Below, piece after piece: positions 8,922 to 18,757 of a stretch of 64,000 nucleotides of DNA. This DNA is from Idiomarina tyrosinivorans (GTDB taxonomy: Bacteria; Pseudomonadota; Gammaproteobacteria; Enterobacterales; Alteromonadaceae): assembly GCF_003987475.1 (NCBI RefSeq), contig NZ_PIQH01000010.1:1-64000 (forward strand), written 5' to 3'. The notes under the pieces were generated by a model. It did no database searches. It was not told where the DNA came from and saw only the letters and a program-made list of their open reading frames with translations. Position 1 is the stretch's first letter. Each line of letters opens with the position of its first letter. The translations under genes and the position numbers were made by a program.

Positions 8922-9617
8922 TCATCGACCCGGTAACTTCTGCCAGGTCACTTCATTTCGCACATAAAACGGCTCCACATGCTCCGGCGCCTGCCACTGC
9001 TCTGCTGTCGCATGCTCAATAAAATCCAATAAGTCAGCCGCCAACGGCAACCGATATGCTGTCGATTGATGAATTTTTTGTTGCGGATCCAGTGCTGCAG
9101 CGTAATTGTCCCAACCGGTTCCCACGGCTTCAATATCCGCATCCACGTTAGCTAACAATTCGGCAAAACAGGCGTCACTGGGGGCCATCACTTGGGCGCC
9201 CTGAAATTCTCGTAATCGTCCCTGCTCGACAACGTAACTGGCACAATACACCTCGCTCATGCGCGCATCGATTGCCGCCGCGATGGCTTTCGCTGAACCG
9301 TCTTTAAGGGCTTGCTGCGCTAACAATGTTAAGGTGGAAACTGGCAACAGTTTCAACCCTAAACTAAACCCTAAACCTTGCGCAATTGCTAACCCGATCC
9401 GGACACCGGTAAAGCTTCCCGGCCCCACCGCAACGGCAATTCCCTGTATCGCTTTGCGACTAATCTGCGCCTGCTCTAAGAGCTCATCAATATAGCCCAA
9501 AACCTTTTGCGAATGGGTACGAGGGCTCTCACTTGTGCGACTGTAGACATTGCCATTAGCAAGCAAGGCCACTGAGCAATTCTCAGTTGAAGTATCAATT
9601 GCGAGATAACAACTCAT
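8922..9617 (-). CDS. tsaB: tRNA t6A biosynthesis protein TsaB
   Basis: Partner of TsaD in the complex that adds threonylcarbamoyl to A37 of ANN-decoding tRNAs. This 231-residue member of the ASKHA fold begins LAIDTSTENCSVALL and has SPRTHSQKVLGYIDELL and the GPGSFTGVRIGLAIAQGL signature. The dimer-forming N-terminal half is well kept, while the C-terminal half is more variable, as usual. It lies 4 bases downstream of yoaA, a pairing also seen in E. coli. Confidence 0.95.
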   Translation of the reverse strand: MSCYLAIDTSTENCSVALLANGNVYSRTSESPRTHSQKVLGYIDELLEQAQISRKAIQGIAVAVGPGSFTGVRIGLAIAQGLGFSLGLKLLPVSTLTLLAQQALKDGSAKAIAAAIDARMSEVYCASYVVEQGRLREFQGAQVMAPSDACFAELLANVDADIEAVGTGWDNYAAALDPQQKIHQSTAYRLPLAADLLDFIEHATAEQWQAPEHVEPFYVRNEVTWQKLPGR

Positions 9618-9621
9618 GCCG

Positions 9622-11544
9622 TCATTTTTCCTCTAAAAATTGGTACGCTTGTTCGATATCTCGAGTCCGCCGCATCGGCGGCAGACTGCGTAAAAACAAT
9701 TCACCATATGCTTTAGTCACTAGCCGATGATCGCAAACCACCAGCACCCCACGATCGTTGCTATCACGAATCAGCCGTCCAGCTCCCTGCTTCAGCGCTA
9801 TCACCGCTTCGGGTAACTGAATAGTGGCGAACGGATTAACACCGCGCCGTCGTGCATCCTCTACTCGCGCCATTAGCAAAGGGTCGTCAGGCGATACAAA
9901 GGGCAATTTATCAATAACCACACAACGCAGCGCTTCGCCTTGTACATCCACCCCTTCCCAAAATGATGCAGTACCGAGCAAAACACCGTTTTGGCTCGCG
10001 ACAAATTGCTCTAGCAACTCCCGCTTGGTGGACTCTCCTTGCACAAATAACGGCCTAGACAGACGTTCACGCAAGCCATTGGCGACCAAGTTTAGCATTC
10101 TGTGGCTAGTGAATAGCAGAAATGTGCCACCATGATTGTGAGCGATCAACCGCTCTGCCACAGGTAACAGACTATCCAGCATTTGCTTAGAGCTTGGTGG
10201 CGGTAAGTAGCGCGGCAAGCACAATAAGGCCTGATTCGGATAATCGAATGGACTGGTTAAACGCAGTGTTTGGGCATCTTCGAGGCCTAACCGTGAGGTA
10301 AAATGGCTAAAATCCTCTCCCATGGCTAACGTCGCAGAGGTAAAAACCCAGTGAATCTTTTGCTTTTCCATATATTGACGAAAGCGCTCGGCAACACTCA
10401 GTGGGGTCTGATGTAAAACCACATGCCGCGGCGTTGTCTCGAACCAAAAACTGTAGCCAGTGCGGTCGGTATCCTGTAGCTGTTGCCAACGCTGCTGGTA
10501 AAGTTGAAAACGTTCATACAAGTTGTCCAGATCTTGGCTACGACCAAGTGCAGCGCCAATCACCGATTCCAGTTGCGCTAATCGCTCGCTCAGCCGTGCA
10601 GCAAGTGTGGCAATATCGTCTTTGCTTTTCCACTCACGCCACTGCCCCCGCATCGGATCTAAGGGAAATGCCAGGCGCCAATCACGCAATTGTTGCTGGA
10701 TGACCTGTGCTAATTGGTTCGCTTGACCGAGGTCTTTTAACTCGGTGGCACAAAGTTGCTGCAATTCCAGCAACATGTCCTGTAACTGTCGACTGGACAC
10801 CGCTTCACCGAAATATTGACTGGCAATATCCGGCAACTGGTGAGCTTCATCAAAAACGACCGTTTGCGCCTCGGGAATTAATTCGCCGAACCCCACATCT
10901 TTCAATGCCATATCGGCAAAAAACAAATGGTGATTCACCACTACAATATCGGCTTCAAGCGCTTCTTTTCGCGCCTTAACCACATAGCAGTCTTCATAAT
11001 TTGGGCAGTCGCGACCAAGACAGTTATCCACTGTACTGGTTACTTGCGGCAATACTTCAGCGTTCTCTGGCAGTTGATTGAGTTCGCCCAGGTCACCGGA
11101 GCGAGTACTATGCGACCAGCGCTGGACAGCAATCAGTTGCTTTGCGACCTCTGGGCGATAATGCTCCGGGCTTTCCGCGGCTTGTTGCATGCGATGGATG
11201 CACAGATAGTTGGCACGCCCTTTTAGCAATGCGGCGGTCTTTTTCGGCGCTAAGGTGTCGCGCAATAAGGGTAAGTCACGGTGGAATAGTTGTTCCTGCA
11301 GGTTTTTGGTGCCTGTAGAAATAATCACTTTGCCAGTTTGCAGCAAAACTGGCGCTAGATAAGCAAACGTTTTACCGGTTCCAGTTTCTGCTTCGACCAC
11401 CAGCGGCTTGGCCGCAGTCATGGTTTTGGCAATAGCCTCCGCCATCTGTTGCTGAGCTTGTCGAGGTTGAAACTGTGGTAACGCTTTGGCTAGGGTTCCA
11501 CCGGGCTGGAATACCGCGGCAATCGCGTCGCTCGCAACAGCCAT
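9622..11544 (-). CDS. yoaA: ATP-dependent helicase YoaA (DinG/XPD family)
   Basis: Superfamily 2 Fe-S helicase, 640 residues (E. coli 636). In order: Walker A EAETGTGKTFAYL, motif Ia ISTGTKNLQEQL, the Fe-S cysteines in the NYLC, DNCLGRDCPNYEDC region, the DEAH box (VFDEAHQLPD), the SAT motif (VFTSATL), and C-terminal motifs V and VI (GTASFWEGVDV, KQGAGRLIRD). In E. coli YoaA works with the polymerase III chi subunit (HolC) in repair of replication forks. It lies immediately upstream of tsaB with a 4-base gap. Confidence 0.94.
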   Translation of the reverse strand: MAVASDAIAAVFQPGGTLAKALPQFQPRQAQQQMAEAIAKTMTAAKPLVVEAETGTGKTFAYLAPVLLQTGKVIISTGTKNLQEQLFHRDLPLLRDTLAPKKTAALLKGRANYLCIHRMQQAAESPEHYRPEVAKQLIAVQRWSHSTRSGDLGELNQLPENAEVLPQVTSTVDNCLGRDCPNYEDCYVVKARKEALEADIVVVNHHLFFADMALKDVGFGELIPEAQTVVFDEAHQLPDIASQYFGEAVSSRQLQDMLLELQQLCATELKDLGQANQLAQVIQQQLRDWRLAFPLDPMRGQWREWKSKDDIATLAARLSERLAQLESVIGAALGRSQDLDNLYERFQLYQQRWQQLQDTDRTGYSFWFETTPRHVVLHQTPLSVAERFRQYMEKQKIHWVFTSATLAMGEDFSHFTSRLGLEDAQTLRLTSPFDYPNQALLCLPRYLPPPSSKQMLDSLLPVAERLIAHNHGGTFLLFTSHRMLNLVANGLRERLSRPLFVQGESTKRELLEQFVASQNGVLLGTASFWEGVDVQGEALRCVVIDKLPFVSPDDPLLMARVEDARRRGVNPFATIQLPEAVIALKQGAGRLIRDSNDRGVLVVCDHRLVTKAYGELFLRSLPPMRRTRDIEQAYQFLEEK

Positions 11545-11621
11545 AAATAGGTCACTACTCTTGGTTAATCACTCACCCCGGCAGTATCGCACAAGCGCTA
11601 TGGCAATGCGAGCCAAGCAAA

Positions 11622-11921
11622 CTAAACGTAGGTATCGATATGGCGTCCACGATCCTGTTCTGCGGCGCCATCTGGCTCAGTTTCAATACCCTCTTCTGCA
11701 GACGCTGGAGATGCCTGCGGGTCGGACTGCTGTTGTTGCGGATGTTGATGTTTGCTGTTGTGTTCAAGATCCTCTTGTACAGTACTGCGTTCATCGTCTC
11801 GCACTTGGTCAAGACGTTGCTCACGAACCACTTGATTGACCCGCATTAGCTCACGATCGCGATCGACCGGATTACGGATGTCACGAGGCATCAATGGAAT
11901 CATTGCATCAAAGTTTGCCAT
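11622..11921 (-). CDS. Hypothetical protein, charged low-complexity
   Basis: A 99-residue, very hydrophilic protein rich in Asp, Glu, Gln and Arg with a QHPQQQQ stretch, probably disordered in the middle. The N-terminus (MANFDAMIPLMPRDIRNPVDRD) and the C-terminal GRHIDTYV look conserved-type and resemble small proteins of Alteromonadales, from memory only. It lies upstream of yoaA on the same strand and divergent from the his operon. Overlapping frames at 11573-11849 are open too, but their predicted proteins look less natural. Confidence 0.5.
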   Translation of the reverse strand: MANFDAMIPLMPRDIRNPVDRDRELMRVNQVVREQRLDQVRDDERSTVQEDLEHNSKHQHPQQQQSDPQASPASAEEGIETEPDGAAEQDRGRHIDTYV

Positions 11922-12006
11922 TGCTGTCGGTACCTATCAGGGTTGGCTATACAAGCACTGATTAAATTCTAACCAGTTATCGGCAAAAATCCCAATAAAT
12001 TTAGGG

Positions 12007-12034
12007 TTGCAATTCTCTGCGAGACCGATAATAT
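12007..12034 (+). promoter_or_regulatory. Probable his operon promoter
   Basis: TTGCAA at 12007-12012 and TAATAT at 12029-12034 are separated by 16 bases, giving a sigma-70-like promoter whose transcript would start about 45 bases before the leader peptide. The 167-base stretch between the 99-residue hypothetical gene and hisL otherwise shows only AT-rich sequence. Confidence 0.5.
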
Positions 12035-12088
12035 ACTATACAACTTTGACTTGTATACTTTGCTAAAAGTTCAAAACAGGAGACAGCC

Positions 12089-12136
12089 ATGCGTCGACAT
12101 CATCATTTGCACCATATTTTAATGGCCCGCGGCTAG
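12089..12136 (+). CDS. hisL: His operon leader peptide
   Basis: A 15-residue ORF reading MRRHHHLHHILMARG, with five histidines in a stretch of six codons. An AGGAG ribosome site lies 8 bases before the ATG. It is followed by a strong hairpin and then a terminator just before hisG. This is the classic arrangement for attenuation: ribosome stalling at His codons when charged His-tRNA is scarce prevents formation of the terminator. E. coli HisL is 16 residues with seven His. Confidence 0.93.
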   Translation: MRRHHHLHHILMARG

Positions 12137-12153
12137 CCTGTATTCTTTTTTTT

Positions 12154-12180
12154 AGGCAAGCCGAGGCCTTCGGCTTGCCT
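12154..12180 (+). promoter_or_regulatory. His leader hairpin (pause or antiterminator element)
   Basis: A perfect 11-base stem pairs 12154-12164 with 12170-12180 around a 5-base loop, 17 bases after the hisL stop. It follows a run of T residues. By analogy with enteric his leaders it could be one of the alternative structures competing with the terminator at 12197-12230. The exact pairing switch is not resolved by eye. Confidence 0.65.
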
Positions 12181-12196
12181 TCCTGGTTATCTATAC

Positions 12197-12235
12197 AACC
12201 TCTGGGAGGCAACTCTCAGAGGTTTTTTAATTTTT
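12197..12235 (+). terminator. His operon attenuator terminator
   Basis: A 12-base stem (12197-12208 with 12213-12224, one G-U pair) with a GCAA loop is followed by a T-rich tail, a typical intrinsic terminator. It lies between hisL and hisG and ends 10 bases before the hisG ATG, so read-through is required for expression of the operon. Confidence 0.88.
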
Positions 12236-12244
12236 GGAGCAAAC

Positions 12245-13138
12245 ATGACATCTCGACTGACGATTGCAATACAAAAATCGGGACGCCTCAGCAAAGAGTC
12301 GTTGGCACTGCTGAAAGCTTGTGGTGTGAAATTTTCCATCAACGATGCACGCTTAATCGCTCACAGTACCAGTCATAATATCGACCTGCTTCGCGTCCGT
12401 GATGACGACATTCCCGGGTTGGTTATGGATGGCGTCGTTGACTTAGGGCTGGTTGGCGAGAATGTTCTCGAAGAGGCGCGCCTTGAGCGCGAGGCAACAG
12501 CAATGAATGCCAACTTCGTCGCTCTCCGTTCCCTCGAGTTTGGTCACTGTCGACTGTCGCTCGCGGTACCAAAAGAGGCGCAAGAGCGTGGTCTTGCTCA
12601 ACTCAATGGTGCGCGCATCGCGACCACCTACCCGCGCTTATTGCAACGCTACTTGCAACAACAGCAAATTGCGGCGCGCAGCGTCGTCCTCACCGGTTCT
12701 GTCGAAGTCGCGCCGCGCGCGGGACTTGCCGATGCGGTCTGTGATTTGGTTTCCACCGGGGCCACGTTAGAAGCGAACGGTTTAGTGGAAACCGACGTCG
12801 TGTTCCGCTCACAAGCGCAGTTAATTCAAACGGCGGAACTCAGCGATCCCAACAAACTGGCATTAATCAATCAATTATTACCACGCGTTGATGGCGTGCA
12901 ATTAGCCAAAGAAAGTAAGTACATCATGTTGCACGCACCGAAACCGCGGATCGATGAGGTCATCGCCCTTTTGCCCGGTGCTGAAACGCCAACCCTATTA
13001 CCGCTAAGCCACACTGATCAACAAGTTGCCGTACACATGGTGAGTACCGAAACGCTGTTTTGGGAAACCATGGAAGATTTAAAGGCGCTGGGGTGCAGCT
13101 CTATTTTAGTGCTCCCGATTGAAAAAATGATGGGGTAA
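12245..13138 (+). CDS. hisG: ATP phosphoribosyltransferase HisG
   Basis: Catalyses the first, feedback-inhibited step of histidine synthesis, joining ATP and PRPP. At 297 residues this is the long (HisGL) form with a C-terminal ACT-like regulatory domain, so no HisZ partner is expected. It begins [16 protein letters not shown]. The PRPP-binding signature is [18 protein letters not shown]. It is the first structural gene of the hisGDCBHAFI operon and follows the attenuator with a GGAG ribosome site. Confidence 0.97.
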   Translation: MTSRLTIAIQKSGRLSKESLALLKACGVKFSINDARLIAHSTSHNIDLLRVRDDDIPGLVMDGVVDLGLVGENVLEEARLEREATAMNANFVALRSLEFGHCRLSLAVPKEAQERGLAQLNGARIATTYPRLLQRYLQQQQIAARSVVLTGSVEVAPRAGLADAVCDLVSTGATLEANGLVETDVVFRSQAQLIQTAELSDPNKLALINQLLPRVDGVQLAKESKYIMLHAPKPRIDEVIALLPGAETPTLLPLSHTDQQVAVHMVSTETLFWETMEDLKALGCSSILVLPIEKMMG

Positions 13139-13140
13139 TT

Positions 13141-14508
13141 ATGTCGAACACGAATATGCCAGAAATCAATCCGCCGACAGCCGCTGCTAAAATGCTAACA
13201 ATCCCATCCATTGCCGTGCAGCAGTGGCAGGGATTAGGTCAATCAGCGCAACAACAACTGTTGCAGCGTCCGTTGGCCGAACAAGACTCGGCCTTAAAAC
13301 AACAAGTGCAAACGATTTGTGAAGCGGTCAAAACGGGTGGCGATAAAGCCTTACTCGGCTATACCCAGAGCTTTGACTGCGCAACATTAACGGAGCTTGC
13401 TGTAGCCCCTGAACAAATCGCTAGTGCCGAGCAAGCTGTGAGCGCAGATGTGCGCGCTGCTATCGACGCAGCGTACGCTAACATTTACGCGTTTCATCAA
13501 CGCCAACAGCCGCGTGATATCGTGGTTGAAACACAACAAGGCGTTACCTGTGAACAGCGTTTCGCCGCACTCGATGCGGTAGGATTGTACGTTCCCGGCG
13601 GCTCAGCAGTATTACCCTCTACTGCGTTGATGTTGGGTATTCCGGCGCAGCTTGCCGGTTGTCGTCGCGTAGTTTTGGTATCGCCTCCCTCTGCCTCCGG
13701 TGAACTGCCAGCAGCTCTGCTGTATGCGGCCAAACGCTGCGGCATTAGCGAGATTTATCGTTGCGGTGGCGCGCAAGCGATCGCAGCCCTCGCCTATGGC
13801 ACTGAAAGCATTGCGTCAGTTGATAAAATCTTCGGCCCAGGCAATCGTTACGTTACCCAAGCCAAGCAATATATTGCTAATTCCGTTGCCGGTTGCAGCA
13901 TCGATATGCCAGCCGGACCGTCAGAGCTGATGGTGATTGCTGATAGCCGCGCGAACCCGCGTTATATCGCTGCAGACCTGCTCTCGCAAGCGGAGCACGG
14001 CGCTGACTCGCAGGTGCTGTTGCTCACCCCCAGTTTAGCGCTAGCCGATGCGGTTGTGAGCGAACTACGGCAGCAAGTGGGCTCGCTGTCGCGTGCCGAC
14101 ATTGCCGCACAAGCGTTAGCAAATAGCCGTATTATCTTGGTCAATGCAATCCAACAAGCGATAGAAATTAGTCAACGCTATGCCCCCGAGCACTTATCGT
14201 TGCAACTGGAGGATGCCGAACAGTGGTTGCCGCAACTCACCCGTGCGGGTTCAATTTTTGTCGGCGACTATACCCCAGAGTCGGGGGGGGATTATGCCAC
14301 TGGTACTAATCACGTTCTGCCCACCAATGGTTATGCGAAAAGCTTTAGTAGTCTTGGCTTAACCGACTTCTACCGTCGTTATACCGTACAAACCGTTACC
14401 GCAGATGGGCTACGTCAACTAGCCCCGACGATTACGACCTTGGCAAACTTAGAGGGCCTCGATGCGCATGCTCGTGCGGTGAGTATTCGCGTGGAGGAAC
14501 GCTCATGA
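13141..14508 (+). CDS. hisD: Histidinol dehydrogenase HisD
   Basis: Zinc- and NAD-dependent enzyme oxidising L-histidinol to L-histidine in two steps. It has 455 residues, slightly longer than E. coli (434) because of an N-terminal extension of about 20 residues. The signature region VDKIFGPGNRYVTQAKQY and the following SIDMPAGPSELMVIAD are present, as are the zinc-ligand segments AEHGADSQ and the C-terminal DAHARAVSIRVEER. The gene starts 2 bases after the hisG stop and overlaps hisC by 4 bases. Confidence 0.96.
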   Translation: MSNTNMPEINPPTAAAKMLTIPSIAVQQWQGLGQSAQQQLLQRPLAEQDSALKQQVQTICEAVKTGGDKALLGYTQSFDCATLTELAVAPEQIASAEQAVSADVRAAIDAAYANIYAFHQRQQPRDIVVETQQGVTCEQRFAALDAVGLYVPGGSAVLPSTALMLGIPAQLAGCRRVVLVSPPSASGELPAALLYAAKRCGISEIYRCGGAQAIAALAYGTESIASVDKIFGPGNRYVTQAKQYIANSVAGCSIDMPAGPSELMVIADSRANPRYIAADLLSQAEHGADSQVLLLTPSLALADAVVSELRQQVGSLSRADIAAQALANSRIILVNAIQQAIEISQRYAPEHLSLQLEDAEQWLPQLTRAGSIFVGDYTPESGGDYATGTNHVLPTNGYAKSFSSLGLTDFYRRYTVQTVTADGLRQLAPTITTLANLEGLDAHARAVSIRVEERS

Positions 14509-15596
14509 GTATCATCGACCGATTGCAACGCCAACACTTAAAAGCCCTTACACCCTATGCTTCAGCAAGGCGCGAAGCACAACGAGGAAGTTGCTGGCTA
14601 AATGCTAACGAGTCACCCTTTGCACCAAGCGTAGAGGGTGCTGAGACGCAATTGAACCGCTACCCAGACTTTCAGTCGCTAACGCTAAACCAACAGTTCG
14701 CCGACTACTGTGGTGTGCAGCCACAACAATTGCTGAGCTGCCGCGGTGCCGACGAAGGCATTGATCTATTGCTTCGGGCCTTTTGTGAACCGGGAATAGA
14801 CCGCATTGTGATTACCTCGCCAACCTATGGCATGTACCAAATTGCTGCGCAAAGTTACGCGGTTGAGGTGGTTGATGTGCCGTTGCAAGGCCCACAGTGG
14901 CAGCCTGATTGCGACGCTGTTATCGCGGCGGCGAAAAGTGCTAAATTGGTATTCCTTTGCCAACCCTCTAATCCGCTCGGCGCCGCGATTGAAGCCGAGG
15001 TGTTAGAGCACCTCATTCGCGAATGCGACAACACTATGGTGGTGGTTGATGAAGCCTACTTTGAGTTTAGCGACCAGCAGAGTGCTACAAACTGGCTGCA
15101 GAAATACCCTAACTTAGTTGTGTTACGCACGTTGTCCAAGGCATTTGCGCTTGCGGGAGCACGCTGTGGCTTTGTTGTTGGTAGTGCCGAATTGATTGGC
15201 TTACTGAGCAAGATCCTAGCTCCATACCCGCTACCCGTTAGCAGCCTTAGGCAAGCACAGCAGGTTACCGCACCAGCAGCAATCACAGCCATGCAGCAAC
15301 GCGTTAGCCTGCTATTGCAACAACGGCAACGGTTACAGCAATGGTTCAGCCAGCAACCAGGATTTGCCCTGCTGAGTGCCTCAGAAACCAACTTTTTGTT
15401 AGTCGCTCACCGACAAAGCGCGACGATTCAACAGTACTTAGCCGAGCGAGGCATTGTTGTGCGCAATCAATCGAAACAACCTGGACTGCCGGCTTGCCTG
15501 CGCTTTACGGTCGGTTCAGCAGACGAAAATACGCAACTGTTAGCGGCCTTGGCTGCCTACCAAAATAGCGACCAATGTATGGGAGAAGTACAATGA
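14505..15596 (+). CDS. hisC: Histidinol-phosphate aminotransferase HisC
   Basis: PLP-dependent class I/II aminotransferase converting imidazole acetol phosphate to histidinol phosphate. The length is 363 residues. The N-terminus has [11 protein letters not shown], the cofactor region contains [11 protein letters not shown], and the PLP lysine is in [16 protein letters not shown]. The start overlaps hisD and the stop overlaps hisB. Confidence 0.96.
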   Translation: MSIIDRLQRQHLKALTPYASARREAQRGSCWLNANESPFAPSVEGAETQLNRYPDFQSLTLNQQFADYCGVQPQQLLSCRGADEGIDLLLRAFCEPGIDRIVITSPTYGMYQIAAQSYAVEVVDVPLQGPQWQPDCDAVIAAAKSAKLVFLCQPSNPLGAAIEAEVLEHLIRECDNTMVVVDEAYFEFSDQQSATNWLQKYPNLVVLRTLSKAFALAGARCGFVVGSAELIGLLSKILAPYPLPVSSLRQAQQVTAPAAITAMQQRVSLLLQQRQRLQQWFSQQPGFALLSASETNFLLVAHRQSATIQQYLAERGIVVRNQSKQPGLPACLRFTVGSADENTQLLAALAAYQNSDQCMGEVQ

Positions 15597-16669
15597 CACA
15601 GGCTCAAAGAACGCTGTTCATTGACCGCGATGGCACCTTGGTAAAAGAACCGCCAATCGACAAACAACTCGACAGTCTGGAAAAATTTGCATTGGAGCCA
15701 GGCGTGATCCCAGCGCTACTGAAATTACAAGCCAGTGGTTACCGCTTAGTCATGGTGTCTAACCAAGACGGTCTGGGCACGGCATCATTTCCGCAAGCAG
15801 ATTTCGATCCGCCGCAACAACTGCTGTTGGATATTTTAGCCTCGCAGGGCATCCAGTTTTCCGCTATCTATATTTGCCCGCATTTTGCCGAACAAGACTG
15901 CTCATGTCGCAAACCTCGGCTCGGTTTAGTCAGCGATGAGTTGCAACAGGGCTTAATTGATTTTCGCGACTCATGGGTGATTGGCGACCGCGAAACTGAC
16001 ATCCAATTCGCGCAAAATATGGGCTTACCCGCTCTGCAATACGACCGCGAGCAATGCAACTGGGAACAGATTTGTGAACAATTATTGCTTCGCCCTCGCG
16101 TCGCTGAGCAACAACGCAATACCAAGGAAACCCAGATTCGGGTAAAACTGAACCTTGACCGTAATTCAGGCAGCGAGATTAGCACTGGGATTGGTTTCTT
16201 TGACCACATGTTAGAGCAAATAGCCGCTCACTCAGGTATTCAGTTACAACTGCAGGTGCAAGGCGATCTACACATTGATGATCACCACAGCATTGAAGAC
16301 ACCGCCATTACCCTCGGTTTGGCATTGCGCCAGGCATTGGGGAATAAGCGCGGTATCCAGCGGTTTGGGTTCGTTCTGCCAATGGACGAGTGCCGTGCGG
16401 AATGCGTGTTAGATCTTTCCGGACGTCCGTACTTGCAATGGCAAGCTGAGTTCAGCCGTGTCACCGTAGGGGGTTTGGCAACAGAAATGGTGGAGCACTT
16501 TTTCCGCTCCTTGGCTGATGCTGCGCAACTCACTTTACACCTTTCAACGACCGCGGGTAATACCCATCACCAAGTCGAAAGTCTCTTTAAAGTGTTTGGT
16601 CGGGCTCTCGGCCAAGCGATCAAGAGCAATGGCTCTGATGCCATGCCATCGACGAAAGGAGTGTTATGA
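15593..16669 (+). CDS. hisB: Bifunctional histidinol phosphatase / imidazoleglycerol-phosphate dehydratase HisB
   Basis: Fusion enzyme of two pathway steps. The N-terminal HAD phosphatase (about 1-165) has FIDRDGTL, a zinc loop ([14 protein letters not shown]) and GDRETD. The C-terminal dehydratase (about 170-358) has [31 protein letters not shown] and a matching HHQVE motif. I start it at the ATG at 15593, which overlaps the hisC stop as ATGA, follows GGGAGAA and gives [14 protein letters not shown]; an upstream in-frame ATG at 15575 is less likely. The length is 358 residues (E. coli 355). Confidence 0.96.
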   Translation: MTQAQRTLFIDRDGTLVKEPPIDKQLDSLEKFALEPGVIPALLKLQASGYRLVMVSNQDGLGTASFPQADFDPPQQLLLDILASQGIQFSAIYICPHFAEQDCSCRKPRLGLVSDELQQGLIDFRDSWVIGDRETDIQFAQNMGLPALQYDREQCNWEQICEQLLLRPRVAEQQRNTKETQIRVKLNLDRNSGSEISTGIGFFDHMLEQIAAHSGIQLQLQVQGDLHIDDHHSIEDTAITLGLALRQALGNKRGIQRFGFVLPMDECRAECVLDLSGRPYLQWQAEFSRVTVGGLATEMVEHFFRSLADAAQLTLHLSTTAGNTHHQVESLFKVFGRALGQAIKSNGSDAMPSTKGVL

Positions 16670-17265
16670 TGGACGTTGTCATCGTCAATACCGATTGCGC
16701 TAATTTAGCCTCGGTGAAATACGCACTTGAACGGCTCGGCATTACGCCGACAATTAGCGACGATAGTGCGCGGATCAAGCAGGCAGATAAGGTCATTTTA
16801 CCGGGTGTCGGCAGTGCCCGTGCGGCCATGCGTAACCTGCAGCAAAAGCAACTGGTGGAGCCACTCCAGCAGTTAACCCAACCCGTGCTTGGTATTTGCT
16901 TGGGGATGCAACTACTGGGGCTGCGTTCGGCTGAGGGAGATGTTGACTGCTTAGGCGTGATTCCGTGCATAACCGAACGCCTAGCGTGCGCCAATTTGCC
17001 ATCGCCACACATGGGCTGGAACCAACTACTCGCCACCCGCGAACACCCATTAACGAAATCGTTAACCGCACCAAGCTATTGCTATTTTGTGCACAGTTAT
17101 GCCGTACCCGTGGGCGATTACACCTTGGCCACCAGCAGTTATCCGCAACCGTTTTCGGCAATGATTGGCGCTAATAATTTTTACGGTATGCAATTTCACC
17201 CTGAACGCTCAAGTGCTGTTGGAGAGCGTTTACTCGCCGACTTTTTAGCAATGGAGGCCGCATGA
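16666..17265 (+). CDS. hisH: Imidazole glycerol phosphate synthase subunit HisH
   Basis: Glutamine amidotransferase subunit that supplies ammonia to HisF. Class I triad: the nucleophile Cys in [11 protein letters not shown], with His and Glu in MQFHPERSS near the C-terminus. The length is 199 residues. The ATG at 16666 overlaps the hisB stop, and a second ATG follows immediately. Confidence 0.96.
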   Translation: MMDVVIVNTDCANLASVKYALERLGITPTISDDSARIKQADKVILPGVGSARAAMRNLQQKQLVEPLQQLTQPVLGICLGMQLLGLRSAEGDVDCLGVIPCITERLACANLPSPHMGWNQLLATREHPLTKSLTAPSYCYFVHSYAVPVGDYTLATSSYPQPFSAMIGANNFYGMQFHPERSSAVGERLLADFLAMEAA

Positions 17266-17993
17266 TTCCCGCGTTAGATCTTATAAACGGTCGCGTTGTA
17301 AGGCTCCAGCAAGGGGACTTTAGCCAACAAACAACTTACAGCGAGACGCCTTTAGCCATCGTTCAGGACTATATTGCGCAAGGCGCAAGCTATCTGCACT
17401 TTGTTGATCTCGATGGGGCTAAGAATCCGAATAACCGTCAGCGTCAGCTGTTGGCACAGATTGCCAAAGCCTGTTCAGTGCCTTGCCAAGTTGGCGGTGG
17501 TGTGCGACGACAAGAGGACATCACTGAATTATTAGCGTTAGGATTCGAGCGGGTTGTGGTTGGTTCCGCCGCGGTTAAGCAGCCGCAAACGTTTCTCCAA
17601 TGGCTGCAGCATTTTGGTGGTGAACGCATTGTTCTTGCACTTGATGTCAACGTGATAGACGGTCACCCCATGGTCGCCACCGATGGTTGGCAAAGTACCT
17701 CGTCAGTTAGTATCGAGGAAGTTTTGCCGGCATTTATCGACAATGGCGGCACAACCGTATTATGCACCGACATCAGCCGCGATGGCATGCTCAGCGGCGC
17801 CAATTCTGAACTCTATAGCGACTTAGTGGCACGCTACCCAAAACTAAACTGGCAAGCCTCTGGTGGTGTGCATTCCTTGGCTGACCTTGCGCAACTTAAA
17901 GGGATTGGCTGCAGCGGTGCGATTTTGGGTAAATCACTGTTAACGGGTGCATTCACAGTGAAGGAGGCAGTTTCATGTTGGCAAAACGCGTAA
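17262..17993 (+). CDS. hisA: Phosphoribosylformimino-AICAR ribotide isomerase HisA
   Basis: TIM-barrel isomerase (ProFAR to PRFAR). It starts [19 protein letters not shown], with the catalytic Asp in the first strand. QVGGGVR and the second phosphate motif [11 protein letters not shown] are present, with [12 protein letters not shown] carrying the second catalytic Asp. It has 243 residues. It overlaps hisH by 4 bases and hisF by 19 bases. Confidence 0.96.
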   Translation: MIPALDLINGRVVRLQQGDFSQQTTYSETPLAIVQDYIAQGASYLHFVDLDGAKNPNNRQRQLLAQIAKACSVPCQVGGGVRRQEDITELLALGFERVVVGSAAVKQPQTFLQWLQHFGGERIVLALDVNVIDGHPMVATDGWQSTSSVSIEEVLPAFIDNGGTTVLCTDISRDGMLSGANSELYSDLVARYPKLNWQASGGVHSLADLAQLKGIGCSGAILGKSLLTGAFTVKEAVSCWQNA

Positions 17994-18748
17994 TCCCGTG
18001 TTTGGATGTTCGTGCGGGGAGAGTCGTTAAAGGTGTGCAATTTCGTGATCACCAAGATGTTGGGGGTATCGTTGAATTGGCTCAGCGCTACCGCGACCAA
18101 GGTGCCGATGAACTGGTATTTTACGATATTACGGCGTCTGCCGATGGCCGCGTTGTTGATAAAAGCTGGGTCGAACGGGTTGCCCGTGAAATTAACATTC
18201 CTTTTACCGTCGCCGGCGGTATTCGCAGCCTTGCTCAGGCCCAACAATTGCTAGCCATGGGCGCCGATAAAATATCCATTAATTCGCCAGCACTCAGCAA
18301 TCCTGAATTGGTCAATCAACTCGTCGATGAGTTTGGCCAACAGTGCGTGGTTGTCGGCATTGATAGCTATTACGATGCTGAGCAACAACGCTACGTGGTG
18401 TACCAATTTACTGGCGATGAGAAACGCACGCAAGCGACCACGTGGGCAACCGCAGACTGGGTGGCTGAAGTGGTCGACCGAGGAGCCGGTGAAATCGTGT
18501 TAAATTGCATGAATCAAGACGGTGTACGGCGCGGCTACGATATTCAACAATTAGCAGATATTCGGCAGCGTTGTGCAGTCCCATTGATAGCGTCTGGCGG
18601 TGCAGGTAGCGCTAACGATATTGTTGAGGTGTTTAAGCAGTGCAATGTCGATGGTGCGCTAGCCGCGTCCATTTTTCACCGCCAACAATGCACCGTAGCT
18701 GAGGTCAAGCAAGCGATGCAAACCCACAGTATCCCAGTGCGCTGGTAA
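17975..18748 (+). CDS. hisF: Imidazole glycerol phosphate synthase subunit HisF
   Basis: Cyclase subunit that combines PRFAR with ammonia from HisH to give imidazole glycerol phosphate and AICAR. TIM barrel of 257 residues with catalytic Asp residues in [14 protein letters not shown] and [12 protein letters not shown], and phosphate motifs TVAGGIRS and IASGGAGS. The start lies inside the 3' end of hisA. Confidence 0.97.
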   Translation: MLAKRVIPCLDVRAGRVVKGVQFRDHQDVGGIVELAQRYRDQGADELVFYDITASADGRVVDKSWVERVAREINIPFTVAGGIRSLAQAQQLLAMGADKISINSPALSNPELVNQLVDEFGQQCVVVGIDSYYDAEQQRYVVYQFTGDEKRTQATTWATADWVAEVVDRGAGEIVLNCMNQDGVRRGYDIQQLADIRQRCAVPLIASGGAGSANDIVEVFKQCNVDGALAASIFHRQQCTVAEVKQAMQTHSIPVRW

Positions 18749-18757
18749 GGACAAACG

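Noticed and set aside
11640-11849. Plus-strand hydrophobic ORF across the 99-residue hypothetical gene
   Set aside because: Its hydrophobic translation is the mirror of an acidic, Gln-rich minus-strand protein that looks more natural; no ribosome site seen.
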